A stretch of DNA of 46,060 bases, from assembly GCA_028702675.1 (NCBI GenBank), contig JAQVOJ010000001.1, positions 7,242-53,301 of the forward strand. The letters are read 5' to 3'. A program made the position numbers and the translations under genes. The notes under the pieces were generated by a model. It saw only the letters and a list, made by a program, of their open reading frames with translations, had not been told where the DNA came from and ran no database searches. This stretch comes from Bacteroidales bacterium (lineage in GTDB: Bacteria > Bacteroidota > Bacteroidia > Bacteroidales > ML635J-15). Of this stretch, positions 36,767 to 45,740 are shown in pieces; position 1 is the stretch's first letter, and every line of letters starts with the position of its first letter.

Positions 36767-38182
36767 TTACTCCACTTTACTTTTACTTAAGTAATTAGTT
36801 AATAGCAAAATGGCACTAAAGGGAATAAGCCAAATAATTCTATCTTGATATCTCGGACTTATACTTGAAAACACACTACAAGTTGCAGCATTCACAATCA
36901 GATAAAGCAATACTATAGACAAAAATAAATAATGGCTAAACTCAAGTCGTTTGCGTAATGGTTTAATAATTAAAAACAGTACAATAATTATAAAACCAAA
37001 TATTACAGCCCATCTATTTATAATATTTCTAATTTTAAATGTAGTCCATTCTCTACTTTGCTGTCCTGAAGTATTAAATTTTTTAAATTCATTCGGGAAA
37101 TATTTTTGCATTGCCATATATCCCGGAGTATTTCTACTTTGCCGTTGTATAGGTTGATGTCCAAAACACACAAACTGCTTAAACGAACCAACAATGCCTA
37201 TACGCCAAATAATCATATTACGATATTTAGCAGTTTTCATCATATCGTTTATAATTAACTTATATTCTTTTGATTTTTGTTCCCAGCACGAATCATCATC
37301 TTTACAATTCCCTTTATATAAGGGACTATCATTATAGTTCCATACGAATACAGAAGGATGATGGCGACTATCAACATAATCTAGATAATTACATAAATCA
37401 TAATTATACTCTCCGCATTTTTCGTGAAGATACTCGGAAGCAATTCCTGTTTCGATAAGCCTCGCCATATGAATTACTTCATTATTACTTGTTATTCGAG
37501 AAGGACCGCCATTAATAAAATTTAATAATGGCATTAAAAACCATAAGCTTATAACTACAACAATAGGAATAACTAGCTGTTTAAACTTAAATGGGTTCCA
37601 ATCTTTTCTTATAAAGATTATAAAGAATATAAATGATAAAACTATAATTACGTTAAAGGCTCCAATATTTGAATAGTGCACTAAACCCGACACAATTAAC
37701 AATATAACCGCATATACCGTAAGTAACCAATGGTTTTTGTGTGTGTTTAACAATAAAATAATAGCTAATATTCCAAATCCTGAATAAATATCAGGTATTA
37801 GATGGCATGTATAAAATGATACTGTTGTTAAAGCAGACAAAATTGCAGTAGAAATTAAAGTTAAAAGCATTGAATTTTTATACCTAAAAACATATCTATA
37901 AACTAAATAAAGCGTCAGTGAAAAAATAAAAGCCTGAAAAATAATTACAAACCACAATGAATATCCCATACTTATATGCCTGATAATAACTCCATAAAAA
38001 AACGGTCTGAAAGGGTGAACAATATTATCGAATCCTGAAGATAAATACGACAATAAATCGGGATGACATAAAGGATATTGATTATAAATAGCCGGTTGTA
38101 GCATAATCGTAACAGATACAATCAATAAAAGTAAATCAATAAAAATTTTAAAGTACAAATTTACTGTTCGCTTTATTTCCAT
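36767..38182 (-). CDS. Multi-pass membrane protein, GT-C-like, unknown substrate
   Basis: Protein of 471 residues with about ten membrane helices. The first loop has YPLCHPDLLSYLSSGFDN, and a large soluble loop between helices contains several cysteines (ECGEYNYDLCNYLD; CKDDDSCWEQ). The acidic first loop again fits GT-C enzymes, but I recognise no specific family. The start is the ATG at 38182 (MEIKRTVNLYF); nine codons earlier there is only TTG. It is divergent from the sigma-54 regulator. Confidence 0.68.
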   Translation of the reverse strand: MEIKRTVNLYFKIFIDLLLLIVSVTIMLQPAIYNQYPLCHPDLLSYLSSGFDNIVHPFRPFFYGVIIRHISMGYSLWFVIIFQAFIFSLTLYLVYRYVFRYKNSMLLTLISTAILSALTTVSFYTCHLIPDIYSGFGILAIILLLNTHKNHWLLTVYAVILLIVSGLVHYSNIGAFNVIIVLSFIFFIIFIRKDWNPFKFKQLVIPIVVVISLWFLMPLLNFINGGPSRITSNNEVIHMARLIETGIASEYLHEKCGEYNYDLCNYLDYVDSRHHPSVFVWNYNDSPLYKGNCKDDDSCWEQKSKEYKLIINDMMKTAKYRNMIIWRIGIVGSFKQFVCFGHQPIQRQSRNTPGYMAMQKYFPNEFKKFNTSGQQSREWTTFKIRNIINRWAVIFGFIIIVLFLIIKPLRKRLEFSHYLFLSIVLLYLIVNAATCSVFSSISPRYQDRIIWLIPFSAILLLTNYLSKSKVE

Positions 38183-38266
38183 AATGGGGGCTTCATAATA
38201 ACTTAACAAAAATAGAAAATTATTTTACTTTATAATTTTACATTATTAAAAAAGATTGTAAATTAC

Positions 38267-38274
38267 TATTTTTG
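38267..38274 (+). promoter_or_regulatory. Putative -7 promoter element of the regulator-lptE-secG operon
   Basis: TATTTTTG is a full match to TAnnTTTG and ends 14 bases before the ATG at 38289. No clear -33 element was seen. Confidence 0.5.
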
Positions 38275-38288
38275 TGGCTTAAGATTAT

Positions 38289-39536
38289 ATGCTTATGCAA
38301 CTTCAGCAAGTAAAACAAAGATTTGAAATTATTGGGAATTCTCATGGGTTAAACAGGGTAATTGAGTTAGCTATGCAAGTTGCCCCAACAGATCTGTCAG
38401 TATTAATAAGCGGCGAAAGTGGAGTTGGAAAAGAACGGATTCCACAAATAATCCATAGCCATAGCAGCCGAAAACACGGCGAATATATTGCTGTAAACTG
38501 TGGCGCCATACCCGAAGGCACTATCGACTCCGAACTGTTTGGACATATTAAAGGTTCATTTACCAGTGCAGTAAATGACAGAAAAGGATATTTTGAAGTA
38601 GCAGATAAAGGCACAATTTTTCTTGATGAGGTAGCAGAACTTCCATTAGCTACACAAGTGCGACTTTTAAGAGTATTAGAAACCGGCGAATTTATTAGAG
38701 TTGGTTCATCGAAAACGCAAAAAACTAACGTAAGAGTTATTGCAGCAACCAATGTAAATATTCTGGATGCAGTTAAGCAAGGAAAATTTAGAGAAGATTT
38801 ATATTATCGACTTAATACTGTGCCGATATTTGTACCCCCACTAAGAGAACGTAAAGAAGACATTTATCTATTATTTAGAAAATTTGCTGCAGATTTTGCC
38901 GAAAAATACCGAATGCCAAGTATAAAACTAACAGACGCAGCACAGGAAGCATTATTAAAATATCGTTGGCCAGGAAATATCAGACAACTTAAAAATATTA
39001 CAGAACAAATTTCAGTAATTGAAGAACAAAGACTCGTATCAGTTGAAACTTTACAATCATACTTACCAGGTATAGATATAGCAAATTTACCGGCTATATA
39101 CAATAAACAAGCAGATCAGAGCTTTTCAAACGAAAGAGAAATCCTTTACAAAATTCTTTTCGATATGAAAAAAGATGTAACAGAATTAAAAAAACTTGTT
39201 TACGATATTATTTTAGACAATCCAGGAGTAAAAGTTGACGAAAGCAAAGTTAGAATGGTAGAAGATTTGTACAACGATAAAGATGAAATTAAAATCCACA
39301 AACCAATTGTTCAACAAGTTGATAATAAAATAGATACTCATAAACCAGAAAGACCAGAGATTGAAGACACTAAAGAATTTGAAGAAGAAAATCTTTGTAT
39401 TGCCGATAAAGAAATAGAATTAATTAAAAAAGCCTTAGAAAAATTTAAAGGGAAAAGACGTAAAGCTGCCGAAGAATTAGGTATTTCTGAACGAACATTA
39501 TACCGGAAAATTAAAGAATACAATATCGAAAACTAA
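38289..39536 (+). CDS. Sigma-54-type AAA+ regulator with Fis domain, no receiver
   Basis: Protein of 415 residues. The AAA+ domain covers about residues 12-240: Walker A SGESGVGKER, Walker B GTIFLDE, FREDLYYRL, and the sigma-54 contact loop GSFTSA, the same variant as in the response regulator at 29654. A charged linker follows and a Fis-type helix-turn-helix ends the protein (RRKAAEELGISERTLYRKI). There is no receiver or other sensor domain before the AAA+ part, so activity is probably controlled by level or by a partner. The stop codon is followed directly by the lptE ATG; this regulator-lptE-TPR-secG order is typical of Bacteroidota. Confidence 0.93.
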   Translation: MLMQLQQVKQRFEIIGNSHGLNRVIELAMQVAPTDLSVLISGESGVGKERIPQIIHSHSSRKHGEYIAVNCGAIPEGTIDSELFGHIKGSFTSAVNDRKGYFEVADKGTIFLDEVAELPLATQVRLLRVLETGEFIRVGSSKTQKTNVRVIAATNVNILDAVKQGKFREDLYYRLNTVPIFVPPLRERKEDIYLLFRKFAADFAEKYRMPSIKLTDAAQEALLKYRWPGNIRQLKNITEQISVIEEQRLVSVETLQSYLPGIDIANLPAIYNKQADQSFSNEREILYKILFDMKKDVTELKKLVYDIILDNPGVKVDESKVRMVEDLYNDKDEIKIHKPIVQQVDNKIDTHKPERPEIEDTKEFEEENLCIADKEIELIKKALEKFKGKRRKAAEELGISERTLYRKIKEYNIEN

Positions 39537-40040
39537 ATGAAAAAACCATTTGTAATATTATTTTTATATTGCTTTGTATCGCTTATGTTTGTGTCTTGTT
39601 ATTCATTTACAGGAGCAAGTATTTCGCCCGAAGTTAAAACTATTACAGTACAATTTTTCCCTAACAGAGCGCCAAACGTACAACCTACACTTAGCAACGT
39701 ATTTACAGAAGCTTTAAAAGATCGTTTTGTAACACAAACGAATTTAGAGTTGGTAAATAGAAATGGAGACCTTAACTTTGAGGGTGAAATTACAGGTTAT
39801 CAAGTTTCGCCACAAGCATATCAGGGAAATGAAACAGCCGCTCTAAATAGATTAACAATTACAGTAAGAGTAAACTTTGTAAATAGATTAGAACCGGATA
39901 AAAGCTTTGATTCCAGTTTTTCGAGATATACAGATTTTGAAAGCAGTAAAAGTTTAGCAACTGTTGAAACTACTCTTATCGAAGAAATTGTAAATCAATT
40001 AACAGAAGATGTTTTTAACAAAGCTGTTGTAAATTGGTAA
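39537..40040 (+). CDS. lptE: LptE-like outer-membrane lipoprotein
   Basis: Lipoprotein of 167 residues with a signal ending in MFVSC (Cys21). The mature part has the LptE-type alpha/beta pattern: ASISPEVKTITVQFFPNRAP, a helix LSNVFTEALKDRFV, strands around NFEGEITGYQVSPQAY and RLTITVRVNFVNR, and a C-terminal helix ETTLIEEIVNQLTEDVFNKA. LptE is the partner of LptD in placing lipopolysaccharide in the outer leaflet. LptD is not in the window. The assignment rests on family layout and on the conserved neighbourhood. Confidence 0.85.
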   Translation: MKKPFVILFLYCFVSLMFVSCYSFTGASISPEVKTITVQFFPNRAPNVQPTLSNVFTEALKDRFVTQTNLELVNRNGDLNFEGEITGYQVSPQAYQGNETAALNRLTITVRVNFVNRLEPDKSFDSSFSRYTDFESSKSLATVETTLIEEIVNQLTEDVFNKAVVNW

Positions 40041-40047
40041 AAAAATA

Positions 40048-40893
40048 ATGAATAGAGAACAATATATAAAATACATTAACGAACCTAATCTCTTAAACAA
40101 CAAGAGCTTAGAAGACATTCGAATATTACTAGACGAATTTCCGTATTTTCAAACCGCATGGCTTTTATATGCTCAAAATCTAAAATCAATAGATGACGTA
40201 AGATTTGAATCACAATTAAAACAAGCCGCTGTAAGGGTAACCGACAGATCTGTTCTTTTTAATCACATAAATACTAAACCATCTGAAATTGCAAAAGGAG
40301 TAAATTTAATTAAAGAAAAGCCTGAACCAAAAGAAGAAAAAAATCTTGAAGACATCATTAAAGAACGTTTAGAAGAAATTCAAAACAAGGAAATCAGCAA
40401 GTCTGACGAAAAAAAAAACTATAAATCTCAACTCGAAAAACACCCAAAAGAAATAACTTCTTCAGAAAATGACACTTCAATTGAGCTTTTAGATTTTGCT
40501 TTCGATATAGATCCCGAAAAAGAACAGTTAGATCAACTAATTAATTCAGAAATACAAATTCCATATAATTTAGATACAAAAAATGACGAAATAAAAAATT
40601 CGAATAAAGCAAAATCACGAAAAATAGATTTAATCGATAAATTTATTCAAAACGAAGACTCCGGCATAAGCAAAGAAACCGAAATGGCTCTAAGCACTCC
40701 ATTGCCTGACTATAAGGTTGAAACCGACGACGATTTTATTTCCGATACTTTGGCAAAAATATATATTAAACAAGGTCATTTTGAAAAAGCTCTTTCTACT
40801 TATGAAAAATTATCTTTGAAATATCCGGAAAAAAATATTTACTTTGCAGCTCAAATTAAATTAATTAAGGAATTAATTAAAAAAACTACATAA
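40048..40893 (+). CDS. Conserved protein with C-terminal TPR, between lptE and secG
   Basis: Cytoplasmic-looking protein of 281 residues without signal peptide. The first 90 residues are helical (MNREQYIKYINEPNLLNNKS, DEFPYFQTAWLLYAQNL). A long, highly charged Lys/Glu-rich linker covers about 90-225 and one TPR unit lies at the end (LAKIYIKQGHFEKALSTYEKLSLKYP). Function unknown. It is 7 bases after lptE and its stop directly precedes the secG ATG, so the four genes form one operon. Confidence 0.85.
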   Translation: MNREQYIKYINEPNLLNNKSLEDIRILLDEFPYFQTAWLLYAQNLKSIDDVRFESQLKQAAVRVTDRSVLFNHINTKPSEIAKGVNLIKEKPEPKEEKNLEDIIKERLEEIQNKEISKSDEKKNYKSQLEKHPKEITSSENDTSIELLDFAFDIDPEKEQLDQLINSEIQIPYNLDTKNDEIKNSNKAKSRKIDLIDKFIQNEDSGISKETEMALSTPLPDYKVETDDDFISDTLAKIYIKQGHFEKALSTYEKLSLKYPEKNIYFAAQIKLIKELIKKTT

Positions 40894-41169
40894 ATGTACA
40901 TAGCAATTTCAATACTGATTTTAATAGTTTGTTTACTCCTTATTCTTGTTGTATTAGTACAAAACTCTAAAGGAGGTGGGTTATCAAGTAGTTTCGGACA
41001 AGGTAATCAAGTTATGGGTGTACGTAAAACCGCCGATTTTCTCGAAAAAGCAACATGGACTTTAGCAATTTCATTATTAGTTCTATGTTTAGTTGCAAGT
41101 TTTACTATCCCGCGTGGAGAACAAGAACAAACTCAGCCACAGCGTACTGAGTTACCTGTAAATCAGTAG
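40894..41169 (+). CDS. secG: Preprotein translocase subunit SecG
   Basis: Small membrane protein of 91 residues in the SecYEG channel. Two membrane helices (residues about 2-22 and 52-72) flank the conserved loop VLVQNSKGGGLSSSFG, which is diagnostic for SecG. A short hydrophilic tail ends the protein. It is the last gene of its operon, 25 bases before a strong terminator. Confidence 0.95.
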   Translation: MYIAISILILIVCLLLILVVLVQNSKGGGLSSSFGQGNQVMGVRKTADFLEKATWTLAISLLVLCLVASFTIPRGEQEQTQPQRTELPVNQ

Positions 41170-41194
41170 CTAAAAATAAAATATAAGTATTTGG

Positions 41195-41224
41195 AGACTG
41201 TCTTAATTTTTGACAGTCTTTTTT
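41195..41224 (+). terminator. Rho-independent terminator after secG
   Basis: The stem AGACTGTC (41195-41202) pairs with GACAGTCT (41212-41219) around a 9-base loop, and six T follow. It separates the secG operon from the DUF4956-VTC-CotH cassette. Confidence 0.88.
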
Positions 41225-41313
41225 AGTACATACCATACCCGAAACAACTCCTCCAACTGTAACTCTTAAGTTTATTTCTACTTATATAATTATTATAAGT
41301 TTATCAAAATTTA

Positions 41314-41321
41314 TATCTTTG
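41314..41321 (+). promoter_or_regulatory. Putative -7 promoter element of the DUF4956-VTC-CotH cassette
   Basis: TATCTTTG is a full match to TAnnTTTG, 32 bases before the ATG at 41354. With the terminator just upstream, this gives the cassette its own transcription unit. No clear -33 TTG is visible. Confidence 0.5.
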
Positions 41322-41353
41322 TCATTTTATTAATAACATCTAATTTGATTAAA

Positions 41354-42025
41354 ATGGATAATTACGACAAAATTCTTCAGTATTTTAATTTTGAGCCACA
41401 GGAAATTGATATTAATTTATTTCTTATTAATGCAGCTTTAACAATAGTTTTAGCAATCATACTTGAATTAACTTACCGCCGTTGTGCAAATACTTTATCA
41501 AACAAGAGCCAGTTTGCATATAATTTTGTAATGCTTTCACTAATTACTATGCTAATTATTACATTGGTTGGAAGTTCGGTTGCATTATCATTAGGCTTAG
41601 TAGGTGCTTTGTCAATTGTAAGATACAGAGCAGCAATTAAAGAACCCGAAGAATTAACTTATCTCTTTCTTGCTATTGGAATAGGTTTAGGGATGGGAGC
41701 CAATCAACCTGTTGTAACTATTATTTCATTTCTAATAGTTGTTGCAATTGTTTGGATTAGGTATTTAATTAAACCTGCAAATAAATTAAATGCATATAAT
41801 TTGGTAATCAATCTAAAAAACCCAAAAAATGGCGACATGGAAAAAATTGTTGGCATTGTTAATATTAAATTTAAAAAAGCGACATTACGCAGGTTCGATG
41901 AAAGTAAAGATGTTCTTGATTTAGCTTTTAGAGTAAAAATTAAGAATTTGAATCTACTTACCGAATGTAAAAACGAAATATTAAAAATCGAAAATACAAC
42001 AGTATCTTTTGTTGATATTAAATAA
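41354..42025 (+). CDS. DUF4956 membrane protein
   Basis: Membrane protein of 223 residues. Four or so membrane helices fill residues 15-140, with the family stretch LGLVGALSIVRYRAAIKEPEELTYLF between helices, and a soluble C-terminal domain of about 80 residues follows (LVINLKNPKNGDMEKIVGIVNI). The function is unknown; DUF4956 genes are often beside VTC-domain genes. The start is the ATG at 41354 (MDNYDKIL); three codons earlier there is only TTG. Its stop overlaps the ATG of the VTC gene by one base (TAATG), so the two products are made together. Confidence 0.88.
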   Translation: MDNYDKILQYFNFEPQEIDINLFLINAALTIVLAIILELTYRRCANTLSNKSQFAYNFVMLSLITMLIITLVGSSVALSLGLVGALSIVRYRAAIKEPEELTYLFLAIGIGLGMGANQPVVTIISFLIVVAIVWIRYLIKPANKLNAYNLVINLKNPKNGDMEKIVGIVNIKFKKATLRRFDESKDVLDLAFRVKIKNLNLLTECKNEILKIENTTVSFVDIK

Positions 42026-42738
42026 TGATTAAAACAAAAAATAAAGAATATACTAAGCTTGATACTTTTAGATATGAACGAAAATTCAAACCTGAATCTT
42101 TAAGTATCCGACAAATTGAGAACATAGTATTAGGTTCTGCTGCATTTTTTAGGCTCATTTACCATCCAAGATATGTAAACAATATTTATATTGATACTCC
42201 TGAACTAGATTGTTTTTATGATAATTTGATGGGTAAATCTCAAAGAAAAAAATATCGTATAAGATGGTATGGCGATATAATGGGACATATTGAAGGAGCC
42301 ATTTTCGAAATTAAAGAAAAATCTGTCTACAGAGGTACAAAGCAGTCATTCTTCTTACCCGAGTTTGACCTAAATGAAAATTTTACAAATGCTGAATGTT
42401 TTAAAATTCTTACAAATGCTGAAATCCCATTAGATGTTTTAGATGAAATTGCAGGAATGGAATTAAAATTATTAAACTCCTATAAAAGAACCTATTACAA
42501 AGATATAACAGGAAATTTTCGACTTACAATCGACAATGATATAAGGTACTTTAATATAAATGATAATTTTAATCATTTCACAGAATTTGTTAACAGCAAA
42601 GACAATATTGTAGAAATTAAATACGACGAAGAACACAACGATTATGCCTCAAATGTAATTAATTCTTTGCCTTTTAGAATGACACGAAACTCAAAATATA
42701 TTGAAGGTATCATTAATTTTTATGAGGTTTCATTATAA
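42025..42738 (+). CDS. VTC-domain protein, probable polyphosphate-type polymerase
   Basis: Protein of 237 residues with the VTC tunnel fold known from the yeast Vtc4 polyphosphate polymerase. The basic and acidic tunnel residues appear complete: FRYERKF at the start, RKKYRIRWYGD, FEIKEKSVYRGTKQS, LNSYKRTYYKD, FRLTIDNDIRYF and IVEIKYDE. An active NTP-dependent enzyme is therefore likely, but the product has not been shown for bacterial members of this gene order. There is no membrane segment, so it probably works on the cytoplasmic side with the DUF4956 protein. It ends 15 bases before the CotH gene. Confidence 0.9.
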   Translation: MIKTKNKEYTKLDTFRYERKFKPESLSIRQIENIVLGSAAFFRLIYHPRYVNNIYIDTPELDCFYDNLMGKSQRKKYRIRWYGDIMGHIEGAIFEIKEKSVYRGTKQSFFLPEFDLNENFTNAECFKILTNAEIPLDVLDEIAGMELKLLNSYKRTYYKDITGNFRLTIDNDIRYFNINDNFNHFTEFVNSKDNIVEIKYDEEHNDYASNVINSLPFRMTRNSKYIEGIINFYEVSL

Positions 42739-42753
42739 ATCTATTTTTGAAAA

Positions 42754-45720
42754 ATGCGTTTGACAAAGGAAAAATCACAGATAATCATTTTATTGGTATC
42801 ACTTCTGATATTAAGCGGACTATATTTTATTTACAGGAACTATACCAACGAAAAGATTAAAATTGTAGAATTTAGTATTTTTTGTGATTTTGAAACTCAA
42901 AACGATAGTTCTGAATTCATTACCAACAACAAAGATTATATTTTAGATCAAGGTATGACATCGAAAGATATTGTTTTTGAAGGTAAGCAGTCATTGTATA
43001 TTCCAAAATGGAAACTTTATCAGGGACTTGTTACCTTCAATAATTTAAAGCCCAATTCTAATGTTAAAATTACGTTTAAGCGATATAAAACATCTAAAGC
43101 TTCGGTTGTAGCTCAAGGAATAGATGCAGCAGATTTTTACAAAAAAAGCAATGAAGCCACACCTACTAACGAAAACGGATGGGATGATGTTTATTTGAAT
43201 TTTACTTGTGGAAATACTTTTAATGATACTCTCAAAATCTATATTTTAAATTTAGGGAAAGAGGAAACTTATATTGACAACCTTAAAATAAGCGTTTCTG
43301 ATGAACCTTTTTACCCCAATTTTGAAACTGAAGAACCTTTGCTAATCTATATAGAAGATAAAGAATTTGACAAAATACAAGAGAAGAGAAAAGAAGCACT
43401 CAACAGAGGAGTTTTGATAACCGAAGATGATTCTTGGGTTGATGCTTTAGTTTATGGCGAAGGGAAAATGATGCAAGCAGAAATCAGGCTAAAAGGAGAC
43501 TGGCTCGACCACCTTAGGGGAGATAAATGGTCGTATAGGATTAAATTGAAATATGATTCATGGAAAGGAATGAGAGTATTTTCAATTCATCACCCAAATG
43601 TGAGAGGTTATCTTAACGAATGGCTAATACATAAAACATGTAATGACATTGATATTTTAAATACAAGATATGGTTTTGTCCCTGTTTTTCTAAATGGCAA
43701 CTCCATAGGATTATACGCCTACGAAGAGCACTTTAGTAAAGAACTGATTGAATCGTCGCTGCGGAGAGAAGGAGTAATTATTAAATATTCTGAAACCGAT
43801 TTCTGGTATTTTATGCTTCAAAACAATGCTAATGGATATACTTATGTAACAAGTGTGATTGAACCATTTGGAACAGGGAAAATAATGGAAGATTCTATAA
43901 AATTTAATCAATTTATTATTGGAGCTAATCTGCTCGATATGTATCGAACAATGGGAGCTAAAGCTTCAGATATTTTTGATGTAAAAAAAATGGCAAAATT
44001 TATAGCATTCGTTAATTCACGTAATGCTTTCCATGCACTTGAGTGGCACAATGTAAGATACTATTACAACCCCGTGCTTTGCAGGCTTGAACCTATCGCT
44101 TTTGATATGTTTGCAAACGAAAAAGCATATTCTTTTGAAAATCCTCTTTCGCCCATGATTAAAGAAGACCTTGCTTTTCATCACACATTCTGTATTTCGT
44201 ACATGATGACCGACTCTGTATTTTACAATGAATATTTTAGATATTTAGATATGTTTACCAATGAATTGGACTATGAAAATTTAAAACAAAAATACAATGA
44301 CAAATACGTATATTACGACAGTCTGTGTAAACTAGAATTTTCCCCATATTCTTATGATACTGTGCAATTTAGTGAAATACTCAAAAAAATTGACAAATTT
44401 TTGCCGATTTTTAAAGACTCTCTTAATAAAAACAGCTATTTAGAAAGAATTCATTCTTTAAAAAACACACCTCTGTATATAGGAGGGTTAATAAAACAAG
44501 TTCAGTATGGTGACCTTTACGTAAAAGTGTATAAACAAAGCGAAAATTCTTTAATGTTTAAATGCTTCCTACAATACAATATTGATATTATTGGTCTTGG
44601 AAACGAAAATCAAATCAAGAAAGATGAATCAAAAACAATAACTAACCTAAATTCAGGTATTGTAAAAAATATTGTACTTAATTTTAATGCTAATCTAAAC
44701 GATTATTCACACGTCTATTTTAAAATTCAAGGTGTCGATAGTGTTTTTAAATGCAATATTGTTCCTTGGCCTGCCCCCACAACTTATAATCCTCGTACCG
44801 ATATTGCCCAAAGTGCAAGCGACATCTCAAAATTTACAAATGAAGAAAAACGCGAAATTCGTTTTTCAGGAAATATTTCATTTGATAATCATGTTTATAT
44901 TCCCGCAGGATATACTGTAACTTTTGATGCAGGAACTAATATTGACATCACTAATAAGTCGGTATTTATTTCTAATTCAACTATACTAATAAACGGGACA
45001 AAAGAAAACCCTGTTAAAATACACTCATCAGATATGTCAGCAAATGGATTTACGATTCTTCAAGCAGAAGAAAAATCTGTTTGCAATTATGCTGTCTTCG
45101 AAAATTTAAATACAATTAATTACAATGGATGGTTGCTTACAGGAGCTGTAACATTTTACGAATCGGATGTAGAGTTTTATAACTGTACATTTACTAACAA
45201 TCATTGCGAAGATATGTTAAATACAGTACGTTGCAATTTTATTGTAAAAGATTGTTTGTTACAAAACACATTTGGCGATTCTCATGACTCTGATTTCTGC
45301 ACAGGTACTCTTGATAATTGCACTTTTATAAATAATGGAAATGATGCTATTGACTTTTCTACAAGCGATGTAGTTATTAAAAACTGTAACATTAAACATA
45401 GTGTAGATAAAGCAATATCTGTAGGTGAAAACACAAAAGCTTTAATTCAAAACGTAATTATTGATGATGCAGGTATTGGCATTGCTGCTAAAGACTTGTC
45501 AAATGCGGAAATTGACAATTGCATAATCAAAAATACTGTTTACGGTTTTGTCCTTTTACAGAAAAAACCAGAATTTGGACCAGCTACAATTACTGCTACA
45601 AATTGTAAACTAGAAGATGTTTGGAAAGATTATATTATTGAAGCAAAATCAGTTCTAAATCTTAATGGTGAAACACATCAAGGCTCTATGAATAAACTTA
45701 AAAGCTTCTTTTATGAGTAA
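42754..45720 (+). CDS. CotH-kinase-like protein with right-handed beta-helix domain
   Basis: Large protein of 988 residues. One N-terminal membrane helix (IIILLVSLLILSGLYFIY) suggests export with membrane anchoring. A beta-sandwich region follows, then a CotH domain (about 195-560) with the conserved AEIRLKGDWLDHLRGDKWS, GMRVFSIHHPNVRG, PVFLNGNSIGLYAYEEHFSKEL and the metal-type Asp in EPIAFDMFANE. CotH proteins are atypical protein kinases that phosphorylate spore-coat proteins in Bacillus. The last third (about 700-970) is a right-handed beta-helix with repeated Asn/Cys turns such as FYNCTFTNNHCEDML. It is the third gene of the cassette. Acting on surface protein or polymer is inferred. Confidence 0.9.
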   Translation: MRLTKEKSQIIILLVSLLILSGLYFIYRNYTNEKIKIVEFSIFCDFETQNDSSEFITNNKDYILDQGMTSKDIVFEGKQSLYIPKWKLYQGLVTFNNLKPNSNVKITFKRYKTSKASVVAQGIDAADFYKKSNEATPTNENGWDDVYLNFTCGNTFNDTLKIYILNLGKEETYIDNLKISVSDEPFYPNFETEEPLLIYIEDKEFDKIQEKRKEALNRGVLITEDDSWVDALVYGEGKMMQAEIRLKGDWLDHLRGDKWSYRIKLKYDSWKGMRVFSIHHPNVRGYLNEWLIHKTCNDIDILNTRYGFVPVFLNGNSIGLYAYEEHFSKELIESSLRREGVIIKYSETDFWYFMLQNNANGYTYVTSVIEPFGTGKIMEDSIKFNQFIIGANLLDMYRTMGAKASDIFDVKKMAKFIAFVNSRNAFHALEWHNVRYYYNPVLCRLEPIAFDMFANEKAYSFENPLSPMIKEDLAFHHTFCISYMMTDSVFYNEYFRYLDMFTNELDYENLKQKYNDKYVYYDSLCKLEFSPYSYDTVQFSEILKKIDKFLPIFKDSLNKNSYLERIHSLKNTPLYIGGLIKQVQYGDLYVKVYKQSENSLMFKCFLQYNIDIIGLGNENQIKKDESKTITNLNSGIVKNIVLNFNANLNDYSHVYFKIQGVDSVFKCNIVPWPAPTTYNPRTDIAQSASDISKFTNEEKREIRFSGNISFDNHVYIPAGYTVTFDAGTNIDITNKSVFISNSTILINGTKENPVKIHSSDMSANGFTILQAEEKSVCNYAVFENLNTINYNGWLLTGAVTFYESDVEFYNCTFTNNHCEDMLNTVRCNFIVKDCLLQNTFGDSHDSDFCTGTLDNCTFINNGNDAIDFSTSDVVIKNCNIKHSVDKAISVGENTKALIQNVIIDDAGIGIAAKDLSNAEIDNCIIKNTVYGFVLLQKKPEFGPATITATNCKLEDVWKDYIIEAKSVLNLNGETHQGSMNKLKSFFYE

Positions 45721-45740
45721 TTAAGAGATAATAATAATTG

